Below, piece by piece: positions 1 to 10,800 of a stretch of DNA of 52,759 nt; position 1 is the stretch's first letter; each line of letters starts with the position of its first letter. This DNA is from Acidobacteriota bacterium. GTDB taxonomy: Bacteria > Acidobacteriota > Vicinamibacteria > Vicinamibacterales > Fen-181. The stretch is taken from the NCBI GenBank assembly GCA_003170135.1, contig PMZR01000062.1, positions 33,768 through 86,526 on the forward strand. Reading direction: 5' to 3'. The position numbers were made by a program, and so were the translations under genes. The notes beneath the pieces were generated by a model. That model searched no databases. It saw only the letters and a program-made list of their open reading frames with translations, and had not been told where the DNA came from.

Positions 1-1644
1 AAGGGCGTGATCTTCCCGCTGCTCGTGCGCGGCATCGGCGTCCTCGGGTCGATCGTCAGCACGTACACGGTCAAGGCCGGCACCAACGATACGTCCGACA
101 CGGCGCTGCACACCGTGCACCGCGGGTTCTGGATCGGATCGCTCATCAGCGTGGCAGGCTTCTTCCTGCTCGGCTTCGCCTACCTGCGCTTCGACGCCGC
201 GTACCTGGCGGCCAACCCGATGGCGGGGGCCGGGTTCCCGGGCGGCGATCCCGGCGCCCTCGCCCCGTGGGCGAACCTCGGCATCGTCGGCCTGGATTTG
301 CGGCCCGCACTCACCTGCCTCATCGGCGTGTTCCTGGCGGTGGCCCTGAACAAGGTGACGAGCTACTACACGCACACGACGCACAGCCCCGTGCAGTCGC
401 TGACAAAAGCCTGCACGACGGGGCATGCGACCAACATCATCCAGGGCATCGCGCTCGGCTACGAAAGCACCGTCGCCGCCATCGTCGTCATCGGCAGCGC
501 CATCCTGTTGTCGGTGCTCTGTTACGCCGGCACGCCGCCGATGTTCGTCGCCTACGGCGTGGCGATGACCGGCATCGGCATGCTGACGCTGACCGGCAAC
601 ACGATCTCGATGGACGTCTTCGGGCCGGTCGCCGACAACGCGAACGGGATCGGCGAGATGGGCTACGACGCGGTGGCGATGGAGGCGGCGCAGCCTGGCA
701 GCTACCGGCGGGCGCGCCAGATCCTCGCGGATCTCGACGCGGTCGGCAACACGACGAAGGCCGAGACCAAGGGCATCGCGATCGGATCGGCCGTCATCGC
801 GGCGGTCTCGCTCTTCTCGAGTTTCATCGCGGTGATCGCGGTGGGCAGCGAGGACCGCATCTCACAGATGACGGTCGCGCAGTTCCTGGCCGAGTCGGGC
901 CGCATCACGGTGGCCCAGCCGGTCGTCTTCGTCGGGTTCCTGCTGGGCGGCGCCGTGCCGTTCCTGTTCTCGAGCATGCTGCTGCGCGCCGTGGGCCGGG
1001 CGGCCTTCTTCATCGTCCGGGAGTGCCGCGCGCAGTTCCGCGACATCGAGATCTGGAGCGGCACCAAGAAGCCCGATTACGGGCGCGTGGTGGACATCTG
1101 CACGTCGACCGCGCAGAAGGAACTGATCGGCCCCGGGTTCCTCGCGATCGGCACGCCATTGCTCGTGGGATTCCTGCTCGGCCCGTATGCGCTCGGCGGG
1201 TTCCTGGCCGGCATGATCCTGACCGGGCAGCTGCTGGCCGTGTTCATGTCGAACGCCGGCGGCGCGTGGGACAACGCGAAGAAGTGCATCGAGGACGGCA
1301 TTTACGGCGGCAAGGGGTCGGAGGCGCACAAGGCGGCCGTGACCGGCGACACCGTCGGCGACCCGCTGAAGGACACGGCAGGGCCGGCGCTCAATCCGCT
1401 GATCAAGGTCATGAACATGGTGTCGCTGCTCGCGCTCGGCATCGTGCTGAAGTACAACCTGATGGTGCCGCGGGTGGAACCGGGCGGCGGTGGCGGCGTC
1501 TTCGCAAAGCTTATCGGGCTTGGCGCCGCCATCCTGTGCGCGCTCGCCATCGGATGGGCCGTGTGGAAGAGCAAACAGGAAACCGTGGGCATCGAGGACG
1601 AACTGGCGGAGGTCGAGGAGGTGGGCGCCGACCATCAGGCCTGA
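1..1644 (+). CDS. hppA: Membrane-bound proton-translocating pyrophosphatase, 3' part (5' end outside window)
   Basis: The reading frame is open from base 1, so this is the C-terminal ~547 residues of a protein normally about 700-800 long. It couples pyrophosphate hydrolysis to H+ pumping across the cytoplasmic membrane. Visible family signatures are a DNAxGxxEM stretch near nt 634-660 and the GDTVGDPLKDTAGPALNP block near nt 1345-1400, with many hydrophobic membrane segments between. At nt 745-774 the protein reads GNTTKAETKG. In this family, Lys at that position (GNTTK versus GNTTA) marks the K+-independent subclass, so this is inferred to be a K+-independent H+-PPase. The C-terminus ends in an acidic tail (ELAEVEEVG). 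The next gene starts 113 bp downstream on the same strand and is functionally unrelated. Confidence 0.95.
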   Translation, partial: KGVIFPLLVRGIGVLGSIVSTYTVKAGTNDTSDTALHTVHRGFWIGSLISVAGFFLLGFAYLRFDAAYLAANPMAGAGFPGGDPGALAPWANLGIVGLDLRPALTCLIGVFLAVALNKVTSYYTHTTHSPVQSLTKACTTGHATNIIQGIALGYESTVAAIVVIGSAILLSVLCYAGTPPMFVAYGVAMTGIGMLTLTGNTISMDVFGPVADNANGIGEMGYDAVAMEAAQPGSYRRARQILADLDAVGNTTKAETKGIAIGSAVIAAVSLFSSFIAVIAVGSEDRISQMTVAQFLAESGRITVAQPVVFVGFLLGGAVPFLFSSMLLRAVGRAAFFIVRECRAQFRDIEIWSGTKKPDYGRVVDICTSTAQKELIGPGFLAIGTPLLVGFLLGPYALGGFLAGMILTGQLLAVFMSNAGGAWDNAKKCIEDGIYGGKGSEAHKAAVTGDTVGDPLKDTAGPALNPLIKVMNMVSLLALGIVLKYNLMVPRVEPGGGGGVFAKLIGLGAAILCALAIGWAVWKSKQETVGIEDELAEVEEVGADHQA

Positions 1645-1757
1645 CACCGACCGCGTTCGATCGCTCCCGCGCGTCGTGGTGCGCCGCGCACCGGCGTGGC
1701 GCATTGCCGAACCCGCCCCGCAAACCTCCGGACTGCTGATCTCGTCTAAGCGATCGC

Positions 1758-4004
1758 ATGTCCGCGAAGGGGCTTCTCGTCTCTCTGGCCAGCGTTCTCG
1801 TCGCCACGTCCGGCGTGGCGTCCGGCCAGTCACCCTCGCCCGCCGATCCCATTCAGATCCACCGGGCGCTGGGCGCGATCGTCATCGACGGCGATCTGTC
1901 CGACGCGGGGTGGCGCACCGCCATCCGCATCGAGAAATGGTACGAGACCAACCCGGGCGACAACACCGAACCGAAGGTTCACAGCATCGGGTATCTCGCC
2001 TACGACGATCGATACGTCTACGCGGCGTTCCAGTTCGACGATCCGCACCCGGAGCTAATCCGGGCGCCGCTCGAGGATCACGACAACACGCCTTCTTACA
2101 CGGACTACGGCGGGGTCATCCTCGACACGCGGCACGACGGCCGCACCGGCGTGCTGCTGCTCGCCAATCCGCGCGGGGTCCAGTACGACGCGGTCAGCGA
2201 CGACTCGAGCGGCGAGGATTCGTCGCCGGACTTCCACTGGGAGTCGGCCGCCCGCATCACGGATCGCGGGTGGACCCTCGAAATGCAGATCCCGTTCTCG
2301 TCGCTCCGCTACCGCAACGCCGATCCGCAGACGTGGGGCATTCTCCTCTATCGCAACTATCCCCGCGATTTCCGGTACCAGATCTTCTCGGCTCGGCTGC
2401 CGCGCGGCGGCGGCAACTGTTTCATCTGCCGATCCAATCCGCTGGTCGGGCTCGAACACCTGCCGGCGGGCTCGCACATCATCGCCACCCCGTACCTCAC
2501 GGCTGCGCAGGCCGCCCACCCCGCGGGTGACCCGGGCACGCCGCTCGTCGCCGAATCGATCCAGCCGCGCGCGGGCGTGGACGTCAAGTGGATCCCAAGC
2601 GCGGATCACGCGATCGATCTGACCGTCAAGCCGGACTTCTCACAGGTGGAATCCGACACCGCCCAGATTGCCGCCAACCAGCGATTCGCCCTCTTCTTCC
2701 AGGAAAAGCGGCCGTTCTTCCTCGAGGGCACCGAGTTGCTGGCCACGCCGATCCAGGCGGTCTACACGCGCACGATCACCGCGCCTCGCTGGGGGGCGCG
2801 CGCCACCGGCAAGCAGGGGGCCTTCGCCTACACCGCGCTCGTGGCCGACGATGCGGGCGGCGGCGTGGCGATCATCCCGGGCGCGAACGCGTCCAGTTTC
2901 GCGAACCAGGATTTCAGCTCGCGGGTCTTCGTCGGGCGCGTCCGGCGCGACGTCGGCACATCGTTCATCGGCGTGCTGGCCACCGACCGCGAAGCCGGCG
3001 CAAATGGCGACAACCGGGTGGTCGGACCGGATTTCCTCTGGCGTCCTTCGGCGACCGAGGTCGTGAGCGGCCAGTGGCTGTTCAGCGACACCACGACGCC
3101 GAACCGGCCGGACCTCTCCTCGAGCTGGACGGGCCAGACGCTCAGGTCCAGCGCGTCGCAGTTGCTGTGGCAGCACTCGACGACGCACGTGGATGTCGCA
3201 GGCCAGTACAAGGATTTTGGCGACGCGTTCCGGACCGACACGGGGTTCGTGCCCCAGGTGGGCTACCGCGAGACGTACGGCGAGAGCGGATACACGGTTC
3301 GTCCCACGGGACTCGTGTCGCGCCTGCGCATGTTCCTCCAGCTGGACCGCCAGACCGATCGCGGCGGCAACCTGATCTCCCGGGAGATCTCGCCCGGGGC
3401 CGGCTTCGACGCGAGATGGAACTCGTTCCTCCGGTTCCGGTACGCCGTCGATCGCGTTCGCAGCGGCGCGTTGACGTTCCCGCGGCAGCAGTTCGTCTAC
3501 ACCGTGCAGACCAGCCCGTCGCGCCTGATCTCGCAAATCTCACTGGATGGAACCGTCGGGCAGGAAGTGGATTTCGAGAACTCGCGGCTCGGGGCGGGGA
3601 CGACGGTCAACCTCAACGCAACCATCCGCCCGACCGATCATGTCGAACTGGCGATCGTCGAATCGGACCGGCGGCTCACCGTGGACGATGTGTCGGGTGT
3701 CCGGCGGCATCTGTTCACAGCGAACGTGTCGCGCCTCAAAGCCACCTACACGCTCACCGCGCGCAGCTTCGTCCGCGTCGTCGGGCAGTACGTATCCACG
3801 CGCCGCGATACGTCGCTGTACCTGGCGAGCGCCGCACCAATCGATGGGGGCTTCGCGGGCGCGGCCCTCTTCGCCTACAAGCTGAACTGGCAGTCCGTCC
3901 TGTTCATCGGCTACGGCGACGACCGCACGCTGGACGACGCGCGGCACCTCCTGCGGGCGGACCGGCAGGTCTTCGTCAAGATCGCGTTCGCGTTCCAGCG
4001 CTGA
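1758..4004 (+). CDS. Secreted CBM9-like / DUF5916 outer-membrane protein
   Basis: A 748-residue protein with an N-terminal signal peptide (about residues 1-24, cleaved near VASGQ). Residues ~30-230 look like the carbohydrate-binding family 9-like beta-sandwich seen at the start of DUF5916 proteins: IDGDLSDAGW, then DDRYVYAAFQFDDP, then a WTLEMQIPFSSLRY segment. The remainder is rich in alternating polar/hydrophobic beta strands with FSQVESD and FFLEG motifs typical of the DUF5916 barrel. Such proteins are predicted outer-membrane proteins, often in polysaccharide- or peptide-scavenging bacteria; no substrate can be read from the sequence. It contains an odd CFICRS pair of cysteines near residue 220. 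The ATG is the only start that gives a signal peptide. It stands alone between hppA and a small secreted protein. Confidence 0.85.
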   Translation: MSAKGLLVSLASVLVATSGVASGQSPSPADPIQIHRALGAIVIDGDLSDAGWRTAIRIEKWYETNPGDNTEPKVHSIGYLAYDDRYVYAAFQFDDPHPELIRAPLEDHDNTPSYTDYGGVILDTRHDGRTGVLLLANPRGVQYDAVSDDSSGEDSSPDFHWESAARITDRGWTLEMQIPFSSLRYRNADPQTWGILLYRNYPRDFRYQIFSARLPRGGGNCFICRSNPLVGLEHLPAGSHIIATPYLTAAQAAHPAGDPGTPLVAESIQPRAGVDVKWIPSADHAIDLTVKPDFSQVESDTAQIAANQRFALFFQEKRPFFLEGTELLATPIQAVYTRTITAPRWGARATGKQGAFAYTALVADDAGGGVAIIPGANASSFANQDFSSRVFVGRVRRDVGTSFIGVLATDREAGANGDNRVVGPDFLWRPSATEVVSGQWLFSDTTTPNRPDLSSSWTGQTLRSSASQLLWQHSTTHVDVAGQYKDFGDAFRTDTGFVPQVGYRETYGESGYTVRPTGLVSRLRMFLQLDRQTDRGGNLISREISPGAGFDARWNSFLRFRYAVDRVRSGALTFPRQQFVYTVQTSPSRLISQISLDGTVGQEVDFENSRLGAGTTVNLNATIRPTDHVELAIVESDRRLTVDDVSGVRRHLFTANVSRLKATYTLTARSFVRVVGQYVSTRRDTSLYLASAAPIDGGFAGAALFAYKLNWQSVLFIGYGDDRTLDDARHLLRADRQVFVKIAFAFQR

Positions 4005-4015
4005 GACGCTGACTC

Positions 4016-4033
4016 GCAGGACTGAAGTCCTGC
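4016..4033. repeat. Hairpin element with TGAA loop (variant stem)
   Basis: GCAGGAC-TGAA-GTCCTGC is a perfect 7-bp stem closing a four-base TGAA loop. It lies 12 bp after the stop of the DUF5916 gene, so it could act as a 3' hairpin. It shares the loop and layout, but not the stem sequence, with the copies near 14056, 36922, 37516 and 49253. Confidence 0.7.
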
Positions 4034-4219
4034 GCCACAAGTCACATTCCCGGCACCGCGCCACGAAGCATCCAATCGAATCTACGTCCTGGCCTCTCGG
4101 GTCTACTCGGGCAAGCATCCTTCCTTGTAGATCTGTCCGGATACTGACGTTTCGCCGATAGTCAGACCAAGCGGGATCGCTGCACGAAGCGCGACCCCCA
4201 GGACGTCCGGGAGGTGTTT

Positions 4220-4693
4220 GTGAAGAAGCTGCTGCTCGCATGTCTCGTCGTCTGCTCTCTGGTCCTCCCCGCCGTCGCGCAAGACAAACGCCTTGCGACG
4301 TTCAAGAAGGTCTTCGTGATGCCCGTGGACGATCTGGGCGTGGACGTGCCGATCTCGAAGTGCGTCGCGAAGCACCTGCCGGACAACCTGCCGGCCGAAG
4401 TCGTCACCCGGAAGGAAGACGCGGATGTCGTCTTGAAGGTGGCAGGGAACATCCCGAGTGCGACGACGCGTGCGATCGTGGGGATGTTCGGCGGGACGCC
4501 GAGCGGCCATCTGTTTGTCGAACTGCCAGACGGGGCCAGGCTGTGGGACGACGGGGCGAAGCTCCGGCGGGCGATTGGGAAGTACGGGAGGTTGGACAGC
4601 GCCGATGGCGACGAGACGGTCGAGTGCGGGCTGGCCGACGAACTCCTCGGCACGCTGCGCTCCGCCATGAAGAAGGCTCGCGACAGGAAGTAG
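4220..4693 (+). CDS. Small secreted protein of unknown function
   Basis: A 157-residue protein beginning MKKLLLACLVVCSLVLPAVAQ, a clean signal peptide. Two GTG codons are available, at 4214 and 4220. The sequence GGGAGG at 4209-4214 overlaps the first and sits 5 nt before the second, so 4220 is preferred. The mature part has no motif I recognise. It holds two cysteines (ISKCVAK and ETVECGL) and a hydrophobic middle (TTRAIVGMFGG). It faces the permease gene, with 12 bp between the two stop codons. Function unknown; periplasmic location inferred from the signal peptide. Confidence 0.7.
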   Translation: MKKLLLACLVVCSLVLPAVAQDKRLATFKKVFVMPVDDLGVDVPISKCVAKHLPDNLPAEVVTRKEDADVVLKVAGNIPSATTRAIVGMFGGTPSGHLFVELPDGARLWDDGAKLRRAIGKYGRLDSADGDETVECGLADELLGTLRSAMKKARDRK

Positions 4694-4705
4694 CGCCGCG
4701 AGTTC

Positions 4706-7401
4706 TCATTCCCAGCGGAGCGCCACGAGCGGGTCCACGCGCGCACCGCGGCGCGCCGGGATCGCGGACGCGACGAGCGACACGAGGGCGAGCAGGCCGG
4801 CGGCAGCCAGGTACGTCCGCGGTCGTGCGGCTGAACCTCGAACAGCAGGCTCTGCAGATACCGCATGAGTCCCCACGCCCCCGCCAGACCGATGACGACG
4901 CCTGCGCCAATCAGCACGGCGGCCTGCCGGAGGACGAGCGTCAGGATCGTCCTCGACGGGGCACCGAGCGCCATGCGGAGTCCGAACTCCGCGGTCCGCT
5001 GGGTGACGGCGTAGGCAAGCACCCCGAAGATGCCCACCACGCTGAGCGTCACGGCCACGCCCGCGAAGACGGCGAGCAGCAGCATCTGAAAGCGGCGCGC
5101 CGCGACCGACGTGCTGACGATGTCGTCGAGCGTCCGGATATTCGTCAGCGGCTGGTCGCCGTCGAGCGCCCAGACGGCCGCCCGGATCGCGCCGACGAGC
5201 GGCCGCGGATCGCCGGAGGTGCGCACCGCGAAATCCGCCAGCCGGACGGGATAGAGGCTGGTTTGCATGGCGGCCAGGTAGACCTGCGGGGTGATCTCGC
5301 CGGTCTTTCCGCTGCGTCGGATGTCGTTGACGACGCCCACGATCGTGATCCACGGAGCCTGGGGCGACCGCCGCAGCCTATGGCCGGTGGGATCCTGCCT
5401 GGCAAAGAACTGCCGCACGAACGCCTGGTTCACCACGGCGATTGCCGGCTGGCCATCCCGATCGCCCTCGGCGAGGAGCCGGCCTCGCACCAGTCGGATG
5501 CCGAGCGTCGAGAAGTAGCCGGGGCTGACCGCCTGGAAATCCGACTCGTACACCTCGGTGCCACCGGATTCCAGGAGCACGCCGCTGCTCCAGCCTCCGC
5601 GCATCGGCATGCGATTGGCGAACGCGATGGCCTGCACGCCCGGCAGGCCGCTGACGCGTCGCTCGAGTTGCTCGAAGAACTGCAGCCGCAGCTCGGGAGT
5701 GCGATAACGTGTCTCCGGCAGGTTGATGTTCGCCGCGAGCACGTTGCCGGTGCGGAAGCCCAGGTCCACCCCGACGACGGTGGCGAAGCTCTTGAGCAGC
5801 AGCCCGGCGGCGACGAGCAGCACCAGCGAGAGCGAGACTTCGGCGACGGTCAGCGCCGAGCGCCAGCGCAGCTGCGAGCGCCCGCCCGCCACGCGCCCCA
5901 TCGCCTTGAGCGACCCGGCCGGCCGTGCCCTCGACGCGTGCCACGCCGGCAGCAGGCCGAACGCGAGCCCGCTCAGCGCGGCAACGCCAGCCGAGGCGGC
6001 GAACACCCGCCAATCCATCGTCGTCGCGTCGAGCCGTGGGATGTCGGCGGGCGCGGCGACGACGAGCAGCCGCATCATCACCGTGCCGACGAGCACACCG
6101 GCGCCGCATCCCGCCACCGACAGCAGCAGGCTCTCCGCGAGAAACTGCCGGACGATCCGGCCGCGGCTCGCGCCCAGCGCAAACCGCACGCTCGTCTCGT
6201 GCTGGCGCGAGGTCGCGCGCACGAGCAGCAGGTTCGCCACGTTCACGCACGCGACGACGACGATCAGGCCGACCGCGCCAAGCAGGATGAGGAGCGAGGT
6301 GCGGACGTTGCGCACGAGATCGTCGTGAAGGCCGGCGACGACGGCCCGCACACCGGAGTTGGAAGCAGGAAACTGCTCTGCGAGGGCCGCCGAGACGAGA
6401 TCGAGATCCGCCTGGGCGCTCCCGACCGACACGCCCGGTTTCAGGCGGCCGACAACGCCGATCTCATGGTCGGCGTGGTTGGCCAGCAGGTCCTGCGGGT
6501 ACGACGCCGGGACATAGAACTCGATGCGTTCCGCCAGTCCGAGCTGGCTTGGCGACTGAAAACCCGGCGGCAGGATGCCGACGACCTGGCACGGCTGGCC
6601 ATCGAGCAGGATCTTGCGGCCGAGGGTCGTCGGGTCGGCGCCGAAACGTCGTTGCCACGACTCGTCGGTCAGGATGACGACAAGCGTCGCATCCGCCCGA
6701 TCGTCCTCGGCCAGGAAGTCGCGTCCCTGAACGGGCTTGACGCCGAGCAGCCGGAAGAAGTTCGCGGTGACGCTCTCGCCCCAGAGCCGCTCGGGCGACC
6801 CGCTTCCGATGAGGTTCCTCGGCGCGATCGCGAACCCGGCGAGGCCCTCGAACGCCCTGCTTCGACGGTAGTCCTCGAGATTGGCCGGCGCGACGGTGAT
6901 GCGCGACGGCGTCGCCGCGCCGCCCAGCGCCAGACCGGACGCGCGGACATTCTGCGGCTGGCGGCCGCCGGTCTCCTCCCACAACGAGACGAGGCGGTCC
7001 GCCTCAGGGTATGGCAGGTTGCGCAGCATGACGGCGCTGACCATGCTGAAGACGGCGGTGTTGAGGCCGACGCCGAGCGCGAGCGTCAGGATGACGACAG
7101 CGGTGAAGCGCGCATCGCGCAGCACGGCCCTCAGCGCGTAGCGGACATCGGCGACCGCATCCTCGACCAGCCGGACGCCGCGCGCGTCGCGGCACTCCTC
7201 CTTGCGCTGCTCGAGGCCGCCCATCGCCCGCAGGGCAGCCACACGCGCTTCCTTGGGCGGCAACCCCTTCGCCCGGTGCGCCTCGATGAGGTGGTCCAGG
7301 TGATCCTGAAATTCCTCGTTCAACTCGCTCTCGACCCGCCCGTGACGCACGAGCGAGCGGACCCGCAACGGCATCGTGTAAATCCAGTGACGGACCCGCA
7401 T
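4706..7401 (-). CDS. ADOP-family ABC transporter permease, interrupted by a one-base frameshift
   Basis: A MacB/FtsX-type permease of the acidobacterial duplicated-orphan-permease family (~898 residues if intact). It has a short N-terminal cytoplasmic region, a first membrane segment (TAVVILTLALGVGLNTAVFS) with a periplasmic core, an FtsX-like membrane block (LLVRATSRQHETSVRFALGAS), a second core, and a second FtsX block (TQRTAEFGLRMALGAP). Near nt 4820-4822 the frame breaks after LLFEVQPHD. A one-base loss turns the expected continuation PRTYLAAAGLL into an unrelated tail that reads on to 4162. In the other frame the conserved end ARRGARVDPLVALRWE is intact and stops at 4706. This is either a recent mutation or a sequence error. 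It starts 4 nt after padR ends, on the same strand, so the two form one transcript. Orphan permeases of this kind lack an adjacent ATPase, and their substrates are mostly unknown. Confidence 0.85.
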
Positions 7402-7404
7402 GGC

Positions 7405-7740
7405 TCACGCCTCCCGGAGCTTCACGACGTGGGAGATCGCCGCGGACAGGCGCGTCCAGTTGGCCGCCTCCCGGTCCAGATGACGGCGCCCGAGCCGCGT
7501 CAGCGAATAGAACTTCGCGCGCCGGTTGTTGTCGCTGGCCTTCCATTCGGCGGTAATCCAGCCCTGCTGCTCGAGCTTGTGGAGGGCGGGATAGAGCGAC
7601 CCGTCACTGACCTGGAGGATCTCGCCCGACACCTGTTTGAGGCGCAGACTGATTGCCCAGCCGTTCTGGGGCTCCAGCGCGAGGATCTTGAGGAGAAGCA
7701 GGTCCAGCGTGCCCTGCACCAGGTCGGGTGGTTTGCTCAT
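7405..7740 (-). CDS. PadR-family transcriptional regulator
   Basis: A 111-residue winged-helix repressor: DLVQGTLDLLLLKILALEPQNGWAISLRLKQ, then SDGSLYPALHKLEQQGWI and RRAKFYSLTRLGRRHL, the usual PadR order of helix-turn-helix, wing and start of the dimerisation helix. It lies directly upstream of the ADOP permease, a pairing repeated at 28843-31837. It probably represses the two-gene unit, including itself, through the palindrome just upstream of its start. No effector can be read from the sequence. The ATG at 7740 matches the usual PadR N-terminus, and upstream bases on the coding strand contain the operator rather than a strong ribosome site. Confidence 0.9.
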   Translation of the reverse strand: MSKPPDLVQGTLDLLLLKILALEPQNGWAISLRLKQVSGEILQVSDGSLYPALHKLEQQGWITAEWKASDNNRRAKFYSLTRLGRRHLDREAANWTRLSAAISHVVKLREA

Positions 7741-7747
7741 CGGTGTG

Positions 7748-7799
7748 CCCTCGGTTACCGAGGGAACGCACTATACGCCGCCCTCCACTCGGTAAGCAA
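7748..7799 (-). promoter_or_regulatory. padR-ADOP promoter with palindromic operator
   Basis: On the minus strand a -35-like TTGCTT (7794-7799) and a -10-like TATAGT (7770-7775) are 18 bp apart. Between the -10 and the padR start lies a perfect palindrome, CCCTCGGT-T-ACCGAGGG (7748-7764). A further half-site, TTACCGAG, falls at the upstream edge of the spacer. PadR autoregulation at this site is inferred. Confidence 0.6.
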
Positions 7800-7815
7800 G
7801 GGGAGGGATCCGCGC

Positions 7816-10800
7816 TTACACCTCTACCTCCTTGCGCTCCGGCGCAAACCACTGATACAGGGTGGGTAAGACGAGCAACGTGAGCGCGGTCGACGTTACG
7901 AGTCCGCCGATCACGACGACGGCGAGCGGGCGTTGGACTTCGGAGCCCGGCCCGGTTGCAAAGACCATCGGAATCAGGCTCAGGATGGAAATGCTGGCGG
8001 TCATCAGCACAGGACGCAGCCGCGCCTCGCAGCCGGTCCGAACGGCCTCAGTGACGCTGGCGCCCTCGTCCCGAAGGTCCGAAATGTAGGAGATGAGCAC
8101 CACGCCGTTCAAGACCGCCACACCGAAGAGCACGATGAAACCCACCGAGGCGGGGACCGACAGGTAGAGCCCGGACAGGAACAGCGCGAAGACGCCGCCG
8201 ACCATCGCGAACGGCAAGTTGACGAGGACGAGGCCCGCCAACCATACGGAATCAAACGTGAAGAGCAGCAGCAGGAAGATCAGCCCCACGACGACGGGGG
8301 TGATGACCATCAGGCGTCGCATGGCCTGTTGCTGGTTCTCGAACTGGCCGCCCCAACTCAGGTAGTACCCGGGAGGGAGCTGCACGTTCCGGGCGATGCG
8401 CTGCTGCGCTTCCTTCACGAAGCCGCCGATGTCCCGCCCGACGACGTTCATCTCGAGCCCGATCCGCCGCTGGCCGCCCTCGCGACTGATCTCGGTCGGC
8501 CCCTCCACCGCTTTCAGGTCCGCGAGTTGGCCCAGGGACACACGGTACCCGCCCGGGACGTCGACGAGCAGGCCGCCGAGCGCCTCGACCGACTCCCTGC
8601 GGTCCTCCGGAAAGCGCAAGGCGATGTCGAACGCGCGGTTCTGCTGGTACAACCGCGACAACGGCTTGCCCCCGATGGCGAGTTCGATGACCCTCAGCAC
8701 GTCGCCCGTGTTCGCGCCGTAGCGCGCCACCTTGTCTCGGTCCACGGTCACGGTCAGATACGGCTGCCCGGCGAGCCGCTCCACGACCAGGTCGGCACCG
8801 CCGCGGATGCTCCCGAGGATGCCGGCCATCTCGGCGGCCTTGCGTCGCAGCACGTTTGTGTCCTCACCGAAGAGCTTGAGGATCACCTGCGCCTTGGTCC
8901 CGGCGACCAGTTCGTCGATTCGACACTGAATCGGCTGGCTGAAGGTGAACGCCATGCCCGGGATGTCCGCCAACGAATCGCGCATCTTCTCGATCAGCTC
9001 CTCGCGGGAGTGGGCACTGGTCCACTCTCGCCGGGGTTTGAGCGCGCCGACGAAGCCGGTCTTGTCCACGCCGCGCGCCTCAATCGCCACGCCCGTCTGT
9101 CCGGTCCGCGATACCACCGTCACCAGCTCCGGAAAACGCGCTTTGAGCCGCTCCTCCACCTCACCCGCCGTCTTCATCGCCTGCTCGAGGGAGACGCCGG
9201 GGATCAGCTGCACGTCCATGTCGAACGCCCCCTCGTCCATCACGGGCACGAATTCCGTGCCCAGGCGAGGAACGAGCACTGCGGCGCCCACCAGGGCGGC
9301 CGCCGCTCCTGCGACGACGACGAAACGACGCCGCAGCGCGAAGGCGAGCAGCGGCAAGTACAGGCGTTTGGCCAGCGTGAAGACGGGGCTCTCCTTGTGA
9401 ACGGTCTTCAGCGCCACCAGGCAAACGGTCGGGATGACGAAGATGGACAACAGCAGCGAGGACAGGAGGGCCAGGGCCACCGTGTACGCCAGCGGCGAGA
9501 ACATCTTGCCTTCCATGCCCTGCAGGGTGGCGATCGGGATGAAGGTCAGCGCGATGATGAGCTCGCCGAAGATGCTGGGCTTCCGTACCTCGACCGCCGC
9601 GCGCAGAACCGTCTGGAGCTTGCTGCGTCCATCCGGATCCATGGCCAGGTGCCGCTGGACGTTCTCCACCTGGATGATCGTGGCGTCGATGACCATGCCG
9701 ATCGAGATCGCCAGGCCACCAAGCGACATCAGGTTCGCATTCAAGCCGGTGTAGCGCATGGTGATGAAGGTCAGCAGGGCCGAGAGAGGCAGCGCGAAGA
9801 TCACCACCAGCGCCCCGCGGACGCTCCACAGGAACACGGCGAGGATCACGAGCACCAGCGCGGAACCCTCCGTGAGCGCCTTGAGGACCGTGTTGGTACT
9901 GTCGTTGACGACCGATGAGCGTTCATAGAACGGAACGATCCGCAGGCCGTCCGGCAGCACGTGGTTCGCGTTGATCTCGCGGACCTTGGCGTCGATATTC
10001 GTGACCACGTCACGGCTGTTCTCCCCGCGCAGCATCATCACGATGCCGCCCACCACCTCGTGCTGGCCGTTCATCTGGGAGGCGCCCTGCCGGATGGCGT
10101 GATCGATGCGAACCTCTCCGACGTCGCGGATCGACACCGGCGTGCCGCGCTCGGCCTTGAGGACGATCTTGCGGATGTCGTCCTCCGAGCGGATCAAGCC
10201 CACGCCGCGGATGATGTGCTGCTCGGACGCAAACGAGGCGACGTTGCCACCGACGTTCGAGTTGTTGTTCCGGATCGCGTTGGCGACGGCATCGACGGTC
10301 AGGTCGTACTTCAGCAACTTGTCCGGATCCACGAGGATCTGGTACTGCTGCAGGTACCCGCCGAACGAGTTGACCTCGGTCACGCCCTGGATGCCCTTGA
10401 GCAGAGGCGTGACCATCCAGTCCTGGATGGTCCGCAGCTTGGTCAGCGTGGCGACGTCATCGGCCGCCAGATCGATCTTGTCGCTGGCGAGGGTGTACTG
10501 GTAGATCTCGCCCATCGCGGTGGCGATGGGCCCCATCTCGGTCTCGACGCCTTCCGGCAGCGTCCGCTCGACCTCGGACACGCGCTCGTGGACTTGCTGG
10601 CGGGCGAAGTACACGTCCACGTCGTCGCGAAACACGAGCGTCACGACCGACAGGCCGTACTTGGTCACCGACCGCATCGTGACGAGCCCGGGCAGCCCGC
10701 GCATCGCGTTCTCGAGCGGGTAGGTCACGAATTGCTCGATCTCGAGCGGCGACATCCCCGCCGCCGTGCTGACCACCTCGACCTGGATGTTCGTGACGTC

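Noticed and set aside
4162..4706. Extension of the ADOP frame to 4162
   Set aside because: This tail is the frameshifted reading across the opposite-strand secreted protein. The conserved ADOP ending lies in another frame and stops at 4706.
4240..7869. Very long plus-strand open frame (about 1209 codons)
   Set aside because: It lies antisense to the ADOP and padR genes. Its product is an Arg/His/Gly-rich composition typical of antisense frames in high-GC DNA, with no domain or ribosome site.
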